A DNA stretch of 49,137 bases, taken from NCBI GenBank assembly GCA_017435485.1, contig JAFSEY010000005.1:1-49137 (forward strand), read 5' to 3'. A program made the translations under genes and the position numbers. The DNA is from Bacilli bacterium. GTDB lineage: Bacteria > Bacillota_I > Bacilli_A > RF39 > UBA660. Below are positions 23,493 through 32,803 of this stretch, piece after piece (the first letter of the stretch is position 1; each line of letters starts with the position of its first letter). Below the pieces are notes generated by a model that did not search any database, had not been told where the DNA came from, and saw nothing but the letters and a program-made list of their open reading frames with translations.

Positions 23493-25982
23493 TAAAAAAT
23501 CATCTAAAGTTAATTCTTGGATTTTTTCTTCTGGTTCTTCTTTTTTTGTTTCAATTTTAGTTTCTTTTTTTAAATAACTAATTAGACTCGGTTTTACAAA
23601 AACATCATTTATTTCTTTTTTTGAAATATTAGAACCTGTAGAAGCTAAATCCATAATTGATATTTCACTATTTTTTAGTTCGTTAATATCATTATCAATT
23701 TTTAAGCAAATAACATCTCTGGCTTCTGTAGCAAATGCTTTTTTTACAAAATACGTTACTGTTTTTGTTTTCTTAATAAGAAGGTTCCCTCTTTTAGCCC
23801 TACTCATCATTTCTAAATCACTAATTTTAATTCTTTTAGCAGTTTTGTTTTCGGTAATTACATTCACGTATTCATCACTTGCTTTAATAGCAAAACCAGA
23901 AACTAATTCATCATCTTTTAAGTTAATCCCTTTAACCCCACTGGCTTTAGGACCAACAACTGGAATTTCTTCTGTATTAATTTGTAAGTAATAGCCATTT
24001 TTAGAAACCATCATTGTTTTAGCATCACTTGCACAAACATTTACTAATTCATCGTTATCTTTTAATTTGATAGCAGTAAGAGTTTTAGAATATCTACTTA
24101 CTTCAAAGTCTTCTAAAATACTTTGTTTAATCATACCTTGCATAGTAAATAAAACAATACTACGTTTTCTATCATCAAAAACCATTGAAGAAACAACTTT
24201 TTCATCGGTAGCCATCGTAACGATATTATTAACGTGTTTTCCTAAGTCTTTCCATTTTCCTTCTGGAATTTTATGAACTGGTATGTATAAATAGTTTCCT
24301 AAATTAGTAAAGACTAAAATGGTATCTAAAGTATTTACTTCATAAAAACCGATAATATAATCTCCAGGTTTTAAAGTGGTTTCTTCCCCATTTGATGAAG
24401 CATAACTTTTTAAATTAACACGTTTGATATATCCTTCATTTGTAACAATAACAACAACATTTTCTTTTGGAATCATACTAGCCATATCAATTTTTATTTC
24501 TGTGACTTCATCTTTAATTTTAGTTAAACGTGGTGTTGCATATTCTTTTTTGATAATCTTTAATTCTGTTTTCATAACATGTTTTAAAGCTTCTTCGTTA
24601 GCTAAAATCTTATTCCAAATATCTATTTGTTGTTTTAATTTAGCCATTTCTTCTTCTAAGATAACAACATCTGTATTTGTTAAACGATATAATTGCATTG
24701 TTACAATAGCATCAGCCTGAAGATTAGAAAAACCAAATTCCTTTTCTAAATTTAAAATAGCGTCAGCCTTATTTTTACTAGCTCTAATTACTTTAATTAC
24801 TTCATCTAAGATTGACATAGCTTTCATTAATCCTTCAACAATATGTAATCTTGCTAAAGCATGATCTAATTCAAACTTTGTTCTTCTTGTTACAACATCT
24901 TTTTGATGGTCAATAAAGGCATCTAAAATTTCTAAAATACCTAAGGTTTTTGGGCGACGATTAACGATTGCTACAACATTGTAATTATAATTAATTTGTA
25001 AATCAGTATTTTTAAGTAAATAATTTAAAATTAAATCGGCATTGGCATCTTTTTTTAATTCAATGATTAATTTAGCCATATTATCTTTATCCGATTCATC
25101 ACGAACTTCGATGATACCATCAACTTTTTTCTCAACGCGTATTTCATTAATTTTTAATCTTAATTGTTCTTTTACAACTTCGTAAGGAATATCGTTAACA
25201 ACAATTAGATTTTTACCTTTTTCTTTGACTATCTCGATATCAGATTTTAGAACTACTTTCCCGCGACCAGTTTCATAAGCTTTGCGAATAGCATCTTTGC
25301 CTTCTACTACTCCTCCAGTGGGAAAATCTGGTCCTTTGATAATTTCTAATATTGTATCTAAACGGCAATTAGGATTTTCAATTCGTTTAATGGTTGCATC
25401 AATTACTTCTCCTAAATTATGTGGAGGTATATTAGTTGCATATCCAGCAGAAATTCCCGTGGATCCATTTACTAAAAGGTTTGGAAAACTAGCTGGTAAA
25501 ACAGTTGGCTCTAATAATGTATCACTGTAGTTATAAGCCATTTCAACTGTTTCTTTATTAATATCTTTTAGCATGACATTAGCTAACTTAGTAAGTCTTG
25601 CTTCAGTGTAACGATAGGCCGCCGGTCCATCTCCATCGATTGAGCCGTTGTTTCCGTGAACATCAACGAATGTTTCACGCATTTTCCATTTTTGACTCAT
25701 TCTTATCATCGCCTCATAAATAGATGAATCGCCATGAGGATGGTAATTACCCATAACGTCTCCGACTGCTTTAGCACACTTACGATAAGGTTTATCGTAG
25801 GTATTATGGTCAGTATACATTGAATATAAAATTCTTCGTTGTACTGGTTTTAAACCATCTCTTACATCGGGTAAGGCACGATCTTGAATAATTTCTTTTG
25901 AATACTTCCCAAAACGATCACCCATTATTTCTTCAAGAGCAAAATCATATATTTTTTCTATTATACTTTTTTCTGCTGCCAT
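23475..25982 (-). CDS. parC: DNA topoisomerase IV subunit A
   Basis: An 835-residue type IIA topoisomerase A subunit that breaks and rejoins DNA to decatenate sister chromosomes. The quinolone-region sequence DKPYRKCAKAVGDVMGNYHP and HGDSSIYEAMIRMSQ is of the ParC/GrlA type; the active Tyr lies in AAYRYTEARL. The GyrA-box QRRGGKG of gyrase is absent, so ParC is preferred to GyrA. The C-terminal beta-pinwheel domain is present and ends with an acidic tail. It begins two bases after parE; the ribosome site AGGAGG is the last two codons of parE. Confidence 0.94.
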   Translation of the reverse strand: MAAEKSIIEKIYDFALEEIMGDRFGKYSKEIIQDRALPDVRDGLKPVQRRILYSMYTDHNTYDKPYRKCAKAVGDVMGNYHPHGDSSIYEAMIRMSQKWKMRETFVDVHGNNGSIDGDGPAAYRYTEARLTKLANVMLKDINKETVEMAYNYSDTLLEPTVLPASFPNLLVNGSTGISAGYATNIPPHNLGEVIDATIKRIENPNCRLDTILEIIKGPDFPTGGVVEGKDAIRKAYETGRGKVVLKSDIEIVKEKGKNLIVVNDIPYEVVKEQLRLKINEIRVEKKVDGIIEVRDESDKDNMAKLIIELKKDANADLILNYLLKNTDLQINYNYNVVAIVNRRPKTLGILEILDAFIDHQKDVVTRRTKFELDHALARLHIVEGLMKAMSILDEVIKVIRASKNKADAILNLEKEFGFSNLQADAIVTMQLYRLTNTDVVILEEEMAKLKQQIDIWNKILANEEALKHVMKTELKIIKKEYATPRLTKIKDEVTEIKIDMASMIPKENVVVIVTNEGYIKRVNLKSYASSNGEETTLKPGDYIIGFYEVNTLDTILVFTNLGNYLYIPVHKIPEGKWKDLGKHVNNIVTMATDEKVVSSMVFDDRKRSIVLFTMQGMIKQSILEDFEVSRYSKTLTAIKLKDNDELVNVCASDAKTMMVSKNGYYLQINTEEIPVVGPKASGVKGINLKDDELVSGFAIKASDEYVNVITENKTAKRIKISDLEMMSRAKRGNLLIKKTKTVTYFVKKAFATEARDVICLKIDNDINELKNSEISIMDLASTGSNISKKEINDVFVKPSLISYLKKETKIETKKEEPEEKIQELTLDDFLDDFKL

Positions 25983-25984
25983 TT

Positions 25985-27889
25985 TTACCTCCTGAAATTA
26001 TCTTCCATTGTAAAGTCAACATTTTCTTCAATCCATTCTTTACGTGGTTCAACTTTATCACCCATTAATACATGAACTCTTTTTTCCGCTAAAGCCGCAT
26101 CATTAATGGTAACTTTAATTAAACTACGTGATTTAGGATCCATTGTAGTTTCCCATAGCTCATCAGAATTCATTTCTCCAAGACCTTTGAATCGTTGAAT
26201 TTTATAAGAACCTTTTATTTTAGATTTTCTTTCTTCTAATTCTTCATCTGTTGCAATATATTCTTTTGTTTTACCATAATCTAGCGCATACAAAGGTGGA
26301 TTTGCAATATAAAGCATACCATTTTCAATTAATGGTCTCATAAAACGATAGAAGAATGTTAAAAGGAGTATTTGAATATGAGCTCCATCAACATCGGCAT
26401 CGGTCATGATAATTACTTTACCATAATTACTTTCTTCATAATCAAAATCGGGACCAATTCCTGCTCCAATAGCATAAGTAAGTAATTTTAATTCTTCGTT
26501 ACTATTTATATCATTACTACTAGCTTTTTCACAGTTTAAAACTTTACCGCGTAATGGTAATATTGCTTGATGAACTTTATCTCTACCAGTTTTGGCTGAA
26601 CCACCGGCACTATCCCCTTCGACCAAAAACAGTTCGTTATCTTTAGCAATTTTACCAGTTGCTTGCGCTAGTTTAGCAATAATAACTTTATCTTTGCTAG
26701 TTTTCGTTTTTCCATTGCGAGCTGCTTCACGAGCTTTTCTAGCCGCTTCACGAGCTTCTTTGCTTTTAGTAGCTTTTTCAATGATCGTTAAAGCCGTTTC
26801 TTTATTTTCTTCTAAAAAGAATTTAAGGTTTTCATAAACGACACTTTCAACTACCGTTCTTGCGATTGGCGTGCCTAGTTTACCTTTAGTTTGCCCTTCA
26901 AATTGTAATAATTTTTCCGGAATTTTTAAATTAATTACCGCTGTAAGTCCTTCTCTAACATCACTACCATCAAAATTTCCATCTTTACCTTTAATTAAAT
27001 TATTTGATTTTGCATAATCATTAAAAGCTTTAGTAATACCTGTTTTAAAACCAACTTCATGGCTTCCACCATCTATAGTTTTTACGTTATTTACAAATGA
27101 TAAAATAGACTCATTATATGAATCTGTATATTGCATAGCAATATCCACTTCAATTTCATTTTTTAAACCTTCAAATTGAATAACTTTATGTAAATTGTTT
27201 TTTGTTTCATTAATATAACTTACAAAATCTGCTAAACCATTATCATAATGATATGTTTCATGGCGATTGTCTTCTTCATCTATTACTTCAACAGTTAAAT
27301 TTCTAAGCAAGAAAGCGCTTTCTTGCATTCTTTCACAAACCGTTGTAAAAGAAAAGTTAGTGGTGGAAAAAATTTCATCATCAGGCATAAAAGTAACTTG
27401 AGTACCGGTCTTATTTGTAGTACCAATTGTTTTTAATTTACTTTCTATTTTACCGCCCTCTTTGAACTTAATATTACTTATTTTACCATCACGATAAATA
27501 GTAACATCCATCCATTTACTTAAAGCGTTAACTACTGATGCACCTACGCCATGTAGTCCTCCTGATACTTTGTAACCAGATTCTGAAAACTTTCCTCCGG
27601 CATGCAAAACGGTATAAATAACTTCTGGAGTTGATTTACCACTTTCATGCATTCCAATTGGGACTCCTCTTCCTGTGTCTAATACAGTTACAGATTTATC
27701 CTTATTTAAAACAATTTTTATTTTATTTCCATATCCATTTATAACTTCATCTATAGCGTTATCGACGATTTCCCATACTAAATGATGTAAGCCTCTTTTA
27801 TCTGTTGACCCAATATACATACCTGGTCTTTTACGTACAGCTTCCAAACCCTCTAATATTTTTATAGATGACTCATCATACTTTGCCAT
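25985..27889 (-). CDS. parE: DNA topoisomerase IV subunit B
   Basis: The ATPase subunit of topoisomerase IV, 634 residues from ATG 27889. GHKL ATPase motifs are present: EIVDNAIDE, DTGRGVPIG and GGLHGVGASVVNALS; the TOPRIM part has EGDSAGG and DADVDGAHI. ATG 27889 is chosen because GGTGAG precedes it; the in-frame ATG at 27907 overlaps the -10 box and would not be transcribed from that promoter. It forms an operon with parC. Confidence 0.95.
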   Translation of the reverse strand: MAKYDESSIKILEGLEAVRKRPGMYIGSTDKRGLHHLVWEIVDNAIDEVINGYGNKIKIVLNKDKSVTVLDTGRGVPIGMHESGKSTPEVIYTVLHAGGKFSESGYKVSGGLHGVGASVVNALSKWMDVTIYRDGKISNIKFKEGGKIESKLKTIGTTNKTGTQVTFMPDDEIFSTTNFSFTTVCERMQESAFLLRNLTVEVIDEEDNRHETYHYDNGLADFVSYINETKNNLHKVIQFEGLKNEIEVDIAMQYTDSYNESILSFVNNVKTIDGGSHEVGFKTGITKAFNDYAKSNNLIKGKDGNFDGSDVREGLTAVINLKIPEKLLQFEGQTKGKLGTPIARTVVESVVYENLKFFLEENKETALTIIEKATKSKEAREAARKAREAARNGKTKTSKDKVIIAKLAQATGKIAKDNELFLVEGDSAGGSAKTGRDKVHQAILPLRGKVLNCEKASSNDINSNEELKLLTYAIGAGIGPDFDYEESNYGKVIIMTDADVDGAHIQILLLTFFYRFMRPLIENGMLYIANPPLYALDYGKTKEYIATDEELEERKSKIKGSYKIQRFKGLGEMNSDELWETTMDPKSRSLIKVTINDAALAEKRVHVLMGDKVEPRKEWIEENVDFTMEDNFRR

Positions 27890-27905
27890 AATCTCACCAT
27901 TATTC

Positions 27906-27933
27906 ATTATATCAAAAAAATAATTTTAAGCAA
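27906..27933 (-). promoter_or_regulatory. parE-parC promoter
   Basis: TTGCTT (27928-27933), 16 bases, TATAAT (27906-27911) on the minus strand. The predicted start near 27899 lies just ahead of the chosen parE ATG. Confidence 0.6.
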
Positions 27934-27958
27934 ATAAAAAGATAGATTGCTCTATCTT
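27934..27958 (-). terminator. terminator of the 386-residue gene
   Basis: Stem AAGATAGA / TCTATCTT with a GCAA tetraloop and TTTATTT on the minus strand. Confidence 0.8.
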
Positions 27959-27966
27959 AAAAATTT

Positions 27967-29127
27967 TTACTTAATATCATATGTTTCATTTTCGAATGAA
28001 GAAAAATCCGGAACATTTACATTATTAATTTTTTCTTCTGTTTTTGGTGTTTCAACTTTTTCTTCCTTTTTCGCTGGCATATCAAAGATAAATGGATTAG
28101 ACACAACTGGCTTTACCGGTTCTTGAGGTTGATTTACAACAGGTTGTTCTTTTGTTTCAACTGCTGGTTCATCTATAATATTTCTTATTACCGAAATTTC
28201 TTCTTTTGGTTTTTCTTCTAAAATTGGTTTAACAGATTCTTCTTTAACAATAGGTTCTTCATTTATTATTGGACTTATTTCTTTTTCTTTATTTACATAA
28301 ACAGAACTAAATACGGAAGAAGGAGTAAATTTAGTAACTTCTTTTATTGGAGTTACATCAATTTTATTAGGTATTACATCCTCTTCTTTTTCTCTTTGTT
28401 CATTCGCTTGTTCTTGTAATTTATTAATCTCATCCAATTCTTTACTAATTGAAGATGCTAATTCGTCAAAGTTAAATTCTGGTAATACGGCTGTATTTTC
28501 CAAGTTATTTTTAATCATTGGTTCAACATTATTAGCTTCTTTATCTACCAAATTATCTTCGTTTTTTTGATGTAATTCGTCAAGACTAAGCGGAACTTCT
28601 TGTCCATTTTCGGTTCCTAAAGGTTGATACTCAGCTTTTTCTTCTTCTTTAAATATTTCAAAATCTGGTATCATAAATGATTCGCTATTATCAACAAACG
28701 TATTTTCGGTTGATTCAGAAACCAAATCATTTTTTTCGGTAATAACACTATCATTGGCAATTGAATTGTTTAATGCATTTTCCACTAACTCTTGGGCCTC
28801 ATCGTGCACTTCATTTGATATTGGGTGTTTAATCATATTAGATATGATTGGCTCAGCTCCCATATCTAAACTGCCAGATGAATCATCCTTTGGCATCGTA
28901 TCTTCTGGTGAAGTGATCTCTAACCTAGTTGGTTTTGATTCTTCTTTAGCAAAAGTATCTAAACTAGACAATTCTAATTTCCTTGTTTCTTCTTCTTTTC
29001 TTACTTTTTCATCTTTTTTTCCAAACAATATTACAACAACCAAAAGTATTAATAATATTGCAATTGTCGCAAATAATATTTGTGGAAAATATTCATAACT
29101 ATATAATTTTTCTAAAAAATTCATCAT
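27967..29127 (-). CDS. membrane-anchored acidic protein of unknown function
   Basis: A 386-residue protein with one N-terminal membrane helix (about 15-36, LFATIAILLILLVVVILFG) followed by a Lys/Glu stretch and about 340 residues of low-complexity, acidic, Pro/Glu/Val-rich sequence with short helical patches. No enzyme motif is visible. The positive flank after the helix suggests the long tail faces the cytoplasm. It has its own promoter and a terminator, so it is separate from parE-parC downstream. The composition recalls membrane-tethered scaffold proteins, but this is only resemblance. Confidence 0.7.
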   Translation of the reverse strand: MMNFLEKLYSYEYFPQILFATIAILLILLVVVILFGKKDEKVRKEEETRKLELSSLDTFAKEESKPTRLEITSPEDTMPKDDSSGSLDMGAEPIISNMIKHPISNEVHDEAQELVENALNNSIANDSVITEKNDLVSESTENTFVDNSESFMIPDFEIFKEEEKAEYQPLGTENGQEVPLSLDELHQKNEDNLVDKEANNVEPMIKNNLENTAVLPEFNFDELASSISKELDEINKLQEQANEQREKEEDVIPNKIDVTPIKEVTKFTPSSVFSSVYVNKEKEISPIINEEPIVKEESVKPILEEKPKEEISVIRNIIDEPAVETKEQPVVNQPQEPVKPVVSNPFIFDMPAKKEEKVETPKTEEKINNVNVPDFSSFENETYDIK

Positions 29128-29167
29128 ATCTATATCCCTCTTATCCTACTATTTAAAGAATAACATA

Positions 29168-29196
29168 ATTATATGCAAATCGCAACAAAAAAACAA
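29168..29196 (-). promoter_or_regulatory. promoter of the 386-residue gene
   Basis: TTGTTT (29191-29196), 17 bases, TATAAT (29168-29173) on the minus strand, giving a leader of about 34 bases. Confidence 0.6.
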
Positions 29197-29220
29197 CTTT
29201 TACCCTTTCTTTTACATTTA

Positions 29221-29245
29221 TAAAAAACTGCCACTTCATGGCAGC
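29221..29245 (-). terminator. terminator of the DUF805 gene
   Basis: Stem CTGCCA / TGGCAG with a 5-base loop, then six T on the minus strand, shortly after the stop. Confidence 0.9.
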
Positions 29246-29250
29246 CTAGT

Positions 29251-29604
29251 TTAATCGATTATTTCATAATTATTATTTTCATTTACACTATCTGTGCATA
29301 AATATACTAATAGTATTATCCACCCAACTAATGGAACAAGGACAATAAAATACCACCAACCGGATTTATTGATATCATGTAATCTTCTAACTACTATAGC
29401 TATACCAGGAATTAATACAGCTAATTGATATATATATGTTAAGCTATATATAGCCGATGATAAACTTGGGACGATACCAGCAATTATTCCTAAAACAAAA
29501 CCAATTAAGAAGTTAGCTAAAAAAACAAACCAATAATCACTTCTTGATGTACGCCCCTTAAAATTAGCATAATTTTTCAAAAAACTTTTATAAGCCTCAA
29601 CCAT
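29251..29604 (-). CDS. DUF805 family membrane protein
   Basis: A 117-residue membrane protein with the DUF805 pattern: FKGRTSRSDYWFVFLANFL at the start, several membrane helices, and the conserved RRLHDINKSGWWYFI loop followed by a final helix and a short hydrophilic tail. Function of the family is unknown. Start ATG 29604 follows AAGGAGTTTAAGATTC. It is a single gene with its own terminator. Confidence 0.9.
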   Translation of the reverse strand: MVEAYKSFLKNYANFKGRTSRSDYWFVFLANFLIGFVLGIIAGIVPSLSSAIYSLTYIYQLAVLIPGIAIVVRRLHDINKSGWWYFIVLVPLVGWIILLVYLCTDSVNENNNYEIID

Positions 29605-29655
29605 GAATCTTAAACTCCTTTCTTTTAATTCATTATATCATATTCAATAAAGAAT

Positions 29656-29687
29656 TAAAAAAAGAAAAGAACTTATTAAAAGTTCTT
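29656..29687 (-). terminator. terminator after yneF
   Basis: Stem AAGAACTT / AAGTTCTT with a 5-base loop, then TTCTTTTTTT on the minus strand; it overlaps the yneF stop. Confidence 0.85.
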
Positions 29688-29895
29688 ACATATAATGATT
29701 CATTTGTTTCATAACTTGATTAACTTGTTTTTGACTAGGTTTTCTTCCCATACTACTCATCATAGCTTCAATCATTTTTTCGTTGATTGGTGGATTTTTC
29801 TTTAAATATTTTTTCATCATCGTTCTAGCGGCAACGAAACCAATTATAGCTCCTATTATTAAACCGATTAAAATCATTAATATATCTTGTAACAT
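29686..29895 (-). CDS. yneF: YneF family (UPF0154) small membrane protein
   Basis: A 69-residue protein with one N-terminal membrane helix (LMILIGLIIGAIIGFVAAR) and the conserved cytoplasmic segment KKNPPINEKMIEAMM then MGRKPSQKQVNQVMKQM, an unmistakable match to Bacillus YneF. Function is unknown. It lies 53 bases downstream of the sirA-like gene, the same neighbour as in B. subtilis. Start ATG 29895 follows GAAGGAGAGATAAAA. Confidence 0.93.
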   Translation of the reverse strand: MLQDILMILIGLIIGAIIGFVAARTMMKKYLKKNPPINEKMIEAMMSSMGRKPSQKQVNQVMKQMNHYM

Positions 29896-29948
29896 TTTTA
29901 TCTCTCCTTCAAATTCATTTTACTAAAAATTTTTTCTTTCATCAAGTA

Positions 29949-30365
29949 TTATATCTTTAACTCATCAACCCAAAAATAATCTTTATTGGCAAAATCACAT
30001 ACAAAAAGATCTCTATCATAACTTAACTCTTTTAAAAACGAAGGCTTTATGACATTGCTTTCTAATAGTAAATACGAATTTTTAACCGTTAACTTAGTCT
30101 CTTCGGGTTTATATTTATTATATATACTATGAACATTATAATTTTTTTGATAATAATCATTATCTTTATATGACATAATTATTTTGCGATTAACTTTGTT
30201 TTGATTAATTGGCGTAATTAATTGCTCATAAATATTTAGACCAACTGGTAATTCTTTTTTGGTCATCTTAAAGATGTCTTCCATACTTTTAAAAATATTA
30301 TAGGGATTATCTTTGGTTAATATGGCCATCTCTTTATTAATTTTAAATATGTAAAACGTTCTCAT
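29949..30365 (-). CDS. sirA: SirA-like sporulation inhibitor of replication
   Basis: A 138-residue protein beginning MRTFYIFKINKEMAILTKDN, with a layout like SirA (YneE): a beta-rich start with MRT-Y-F and a Leu/Tyr-rich middle. In Bacillus, SirA binds DnaA domain I and blocks new rounds of replication as sporulation starts. Support comes from sequence feel plus adjacency to yneF, as in B. subtilis. ATG 30365 is used, since GGTGATATTA precedes it; the GTG upstream is part of that ribosome site. Divergence is large, so function is inferred. Confidence 0.72.
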   Translation of the reverse strand: MRTFYIFKINKEMAILTKDNPYNIFKSMEDIFKMTKKELPVGLNIYEQLITPINQNKVNRKIIMSYKDNDYYQKNYNVHSIYNKYKPEETKLTVKNSYLLLESNVIKPSFLKELSYDRDLFVCDFANKDYFWVDELKI

Positions 30366-30384
30366 TAATATCACCAATTATATT

Positions 30385-30414
30385 TTAATAGTTCTTAATA
30401 AAAAAAATTGTCAA
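30385..30414 (-). promoter_or_regulatory. promoter of sirA-yneF
   Basis: TTGACA (30409-30414), 18 bases, TATTAA (30385-30390) on the minus strand. The -35 overlaps the T-run end of the previous terminator. A TATAAT even closer to the start codon is badly placed for this -35. Confidence 0.45.
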
Positions 30415-30440
30415 AAAAAAGAAATGTTATTGGCATTTCT
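30412..30440 (-). terminator. terminator of the mtaB-vanY-recD2 unit
   Basis: Stem AGAAATG / CATTTCT with a 7-base loop, then eight T on the minus strand; it overlaps the end of the small membrane protein gene. Confidence 0.88.
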
Positions 30441-30585
30441 TCATCATATTATTTGTTTCATCTAGCATTGTGTTAATTAATTGGTTGGCTTTTTTAGAAG
30501 TCTTTTTATTAAGTAATACATAAGCTCCTAATCCAGCCATCCCGGTAATTAGCATAGCACCAGTAAACATTCCAACTTTTTTCAA
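30427..30585 (-). CDS. small membrane protein with TTG start, 52 residues
   Basis: A gene too short for ordinary ORF listing. It starts at TTG 30585, 5 bases after GAGGTG, and ends at TAA 30427. The protein opens with KKVGMFTGAMLITGMAGLGA and continues with one membrane helix (about 5-25), then a charged helix rich in Lys, Asn and Met, ending KKCQ. It is 26 bases after recD2 and directly before the terminator, so it ends that unit. Position and layout recall the small YrzQ/YtxH-type proteins of Bacillus, but no firm family can be named. Confidence 0.72.
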   Translation of the reverse strand: MKKVGMFTGAMLITGMAGLGAYVLLNKKTSKKANQLINTMLDETNNMMKKCQ

Positions 30586-30611
30586 TTTAACACCTCATTA
30601 GTATTGTGGCA

Positions 30612-32795
30612 TTATTTGCGGAAAATATACAATAATTTAGTTTGTAGATCTGTTTTTCGATTATTACTGTAGTTATTTAAAATAGCATACTTTAAAGAGT
30701 CAGATTCACCAATAATAACTAAGCTTTTTTTTGCTCTACTTACCCCAGTATAGATAAGTTTATTATAAAGCATTTTTTGATAATGCCTTTCTACTGGCAT
30801 AATAACGTGAGGAAATTCACTTCCTTGGCTTTTATGAATAGTTATGGCATAAGCATGAATAATATCTTTCATATCTTCTTTGGTATAAGTGACATAAGTT
30901 CCTTCAAAATTGATAATAATATTTTCTTTTTTTTGAAAGCCAGGATTTTTATCTATTTTAGTTATATAGCCAATATCTCCATTATAAACATTAATATCGG
31001 GATTATTAACTAGTTGTAAAACTTTATCATTTTCTCGATAAATAATATCTCCAATTTTTATCTCGTTTTGATTTTCTAAAGGATTAAATACTTCTCTTAA
31101 AGTTTTATTTAAATTATCAATTCCATTAGCACCTTTATACACTGGAGCAAGAATCTGAATATCATCAGCTTTTAGATTTTTTTCCATGCTCATTTGGCAT
31201 ATTTTACTAATCATGGCTTTGATACTGTTTTCATTTGTTTCCAAGAAATTGTAGTCGCCTTTTTTACTTAGTAAATCTTCACTTATTTTTTCTTCTTTGA
31301 TTTCTTTAGCTAAATATGGAATATAAGATGTTTCGCTTTGGCGATAAATTTTTTGAAGTGGGCAAAAACTAAATGCTTTAGAAGTTATTAGATCATCTAA
31401 AATAAGTCCTGGACCTACACTAGGAAGCTGAGATACATCCCCTACTAAAACAAGTTGGATATTGCTAGTAAGACCTTTTAATAAAGCATTAAATAAATTT
31501 ACATCGATCATACTTACTTCATCAACTATAATAAGTTTATGATAATTGCGATTATACTCGTTTATCGCAAAATTATTTGTATCTTTATTCCATTTTAAAT
31601 AACGGTGGATTGTCATAGCTGGCAAATTAGTTGACGATGCCATTTTCTTACTTGCCCTTCCTGTCGGAGCTAAAAGTGCAATATTTTCATAAATGTCAAT
31701 TGGACTTAATTTATGCATGCTGATATAAATTCTCACAATAGCATTTATTATCGTTGTTTTTCCGGTTCCTGGTCCACCTGATATGATCGTGATGCGATTA
31801 TTTAATGCTGTTTTTATAGCATTTTTTTGTTCATCATTATATTTTAAATTATTTTCATATTCAATTTCAGCAATCTCGCTTTCTATATCACCCATTTTAT
31901 TTAAAAGACGATCTTTTATATTAAACAGATTACTGGCAATATCTTCTTCCATTTCATAATAGGTAGATAAAAAATATTTATCATCAATAATGACTATTTT
32001 TTCATCATCTACTAACTCATCTAATATATCTTGTGATAAACTTAAGTTATATAAACTTTTTAACGCACTTTCAATTTCATCTTTAAAATAATAAGTATCA
32101 CCATTACGATTACTTAATGTTTGCATCGTTTGCAAAACGCAAGCCTTATGTCTTAATGGATCATTTTCATCTTTATTCATGCAAAAGATTCGATCTATTT
32201 TATTAAAATCAATTATTTCTGTTAACATATAAACATTATTATCGATAATATACATCGTATTTTCTTCATAGCGATGAATTATTTTGGAACATTCACTTAT
32301 TGAAAAACCTAGTGATTTTAATTTTAATACTAATTCATCAATACTTAAATTAGCCATTATAGAATTATAAATTTTATCTTTTTTGGTTAAAGTTATACCG
32401 TTTATTTTTAGTAGTTCTTCAGGGTTTTCTTTAATTATATTTATTGCATCTACTCCTAAGGCTTCAACTATTTTAATGGCTGTTTTTTCACCACAACCTT
32501 TTATTAAAGAAGAAGATAAGTATTCAATTACGGCTGATTCATCAGTCATTTTCTCTACTTCATAAGATTTAAAACTATATTGCCATCCAAATTTAGCATT
32601 ATTAATATATTCTCCTGTTAAGATATATGTTTGTTCTTCATTAGGTCCTAACAAAATACCAGTAACAGTTATTGTTTTATTTAAAAATTCCTTTAATGAT
32701 TCGTCGTCCGTTTGTTTAACGCGAAATAAGGCCACTAAGTAGCCATTATTATTTTGATATATAATTTTTCTTACTTTTCCTTTTATTGTATTCAT
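30612..32795 (-). CDS. recD2: RecD2-type (YrrC) 5'-3' DNA helicase
   Basis: A 727-residue superfamily 1B helicase. An N-terminal OB fold and helix-hairpin-helix region (GCGEKTAIKIVEALG) come before Walker A GGPGTGKTTII (about 338-348), VDEVSMID, GDVSQLPSVGPG and the C-terminal HAYAITIHKSQGSEF. This is the RecBC-independent RecD2 family involved in replication-fork and mismatch repair. Start ATG 32795 follows TAGGAATC. It is 8 bases after an unknown 124-residue gene. Confidence 0.95.
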   Translation of the reverse strand: MNTIKGKVRKIIYQNNNGYLVALFRVKQTDDESLKEFLNKTITVTGILLGPNEEQTYILTGEYINNAKFGWQYSFKSYEVEKMTDESAVIEYLSSSLIKGCGEKTAIKIVEALGVDAINIIKENPEELLKINGITLTKKDKIYNSIMANLSIDELVLKLKSLGFSISECSKIIHRYEENTMYIIDNNVYMLTEIIDFNKIDRIFCMNKDENDPLRHKACVLQTMQTLSNRNGDTYYFKDEIESALKSLYNLSLSQDILDELVDDEKIVIIDDKYFLSTYYEMEEDIASNLFNIKDRLLNKMGDIESEIAEIEYENNLKYNDEQKNAIKTALNNRITIISGGPGTGKTTIINAIVRIYISMHKLSPIDIYENIALLAPTGRASKKMASSTNLPAMTIHRYLKWNKDTNNFAINEYNRNYHKLIIVDEVSMIDVNLFNALLKGLTSNIQLVLVGDVSQLPSVGPGLILDDLITSKAFSFCPLQKIYRQSETSYIPYLAKEIKEEKISEDLLSKKGDYNFLETNENSIKAMISKICQMSMEKNLKADDIQILAPVYKGANGIDNLNKTLREVFNPLENQNEIKIGDIIYRENDKVLQLVNNPDINVYNGDIGYITKIDKNPGFQKKENIIINFEGTYVTYTKEDMKDIIHAYAITIHKSQGSEFPHVIMPVERHYQKMLYNKLIYTGVSRAKKSLVIIGESDSLKYAILNNYSNNRKTDLQTKLLYIFRK

Positions 32796-32803
32796 AATGA
32801 TTC

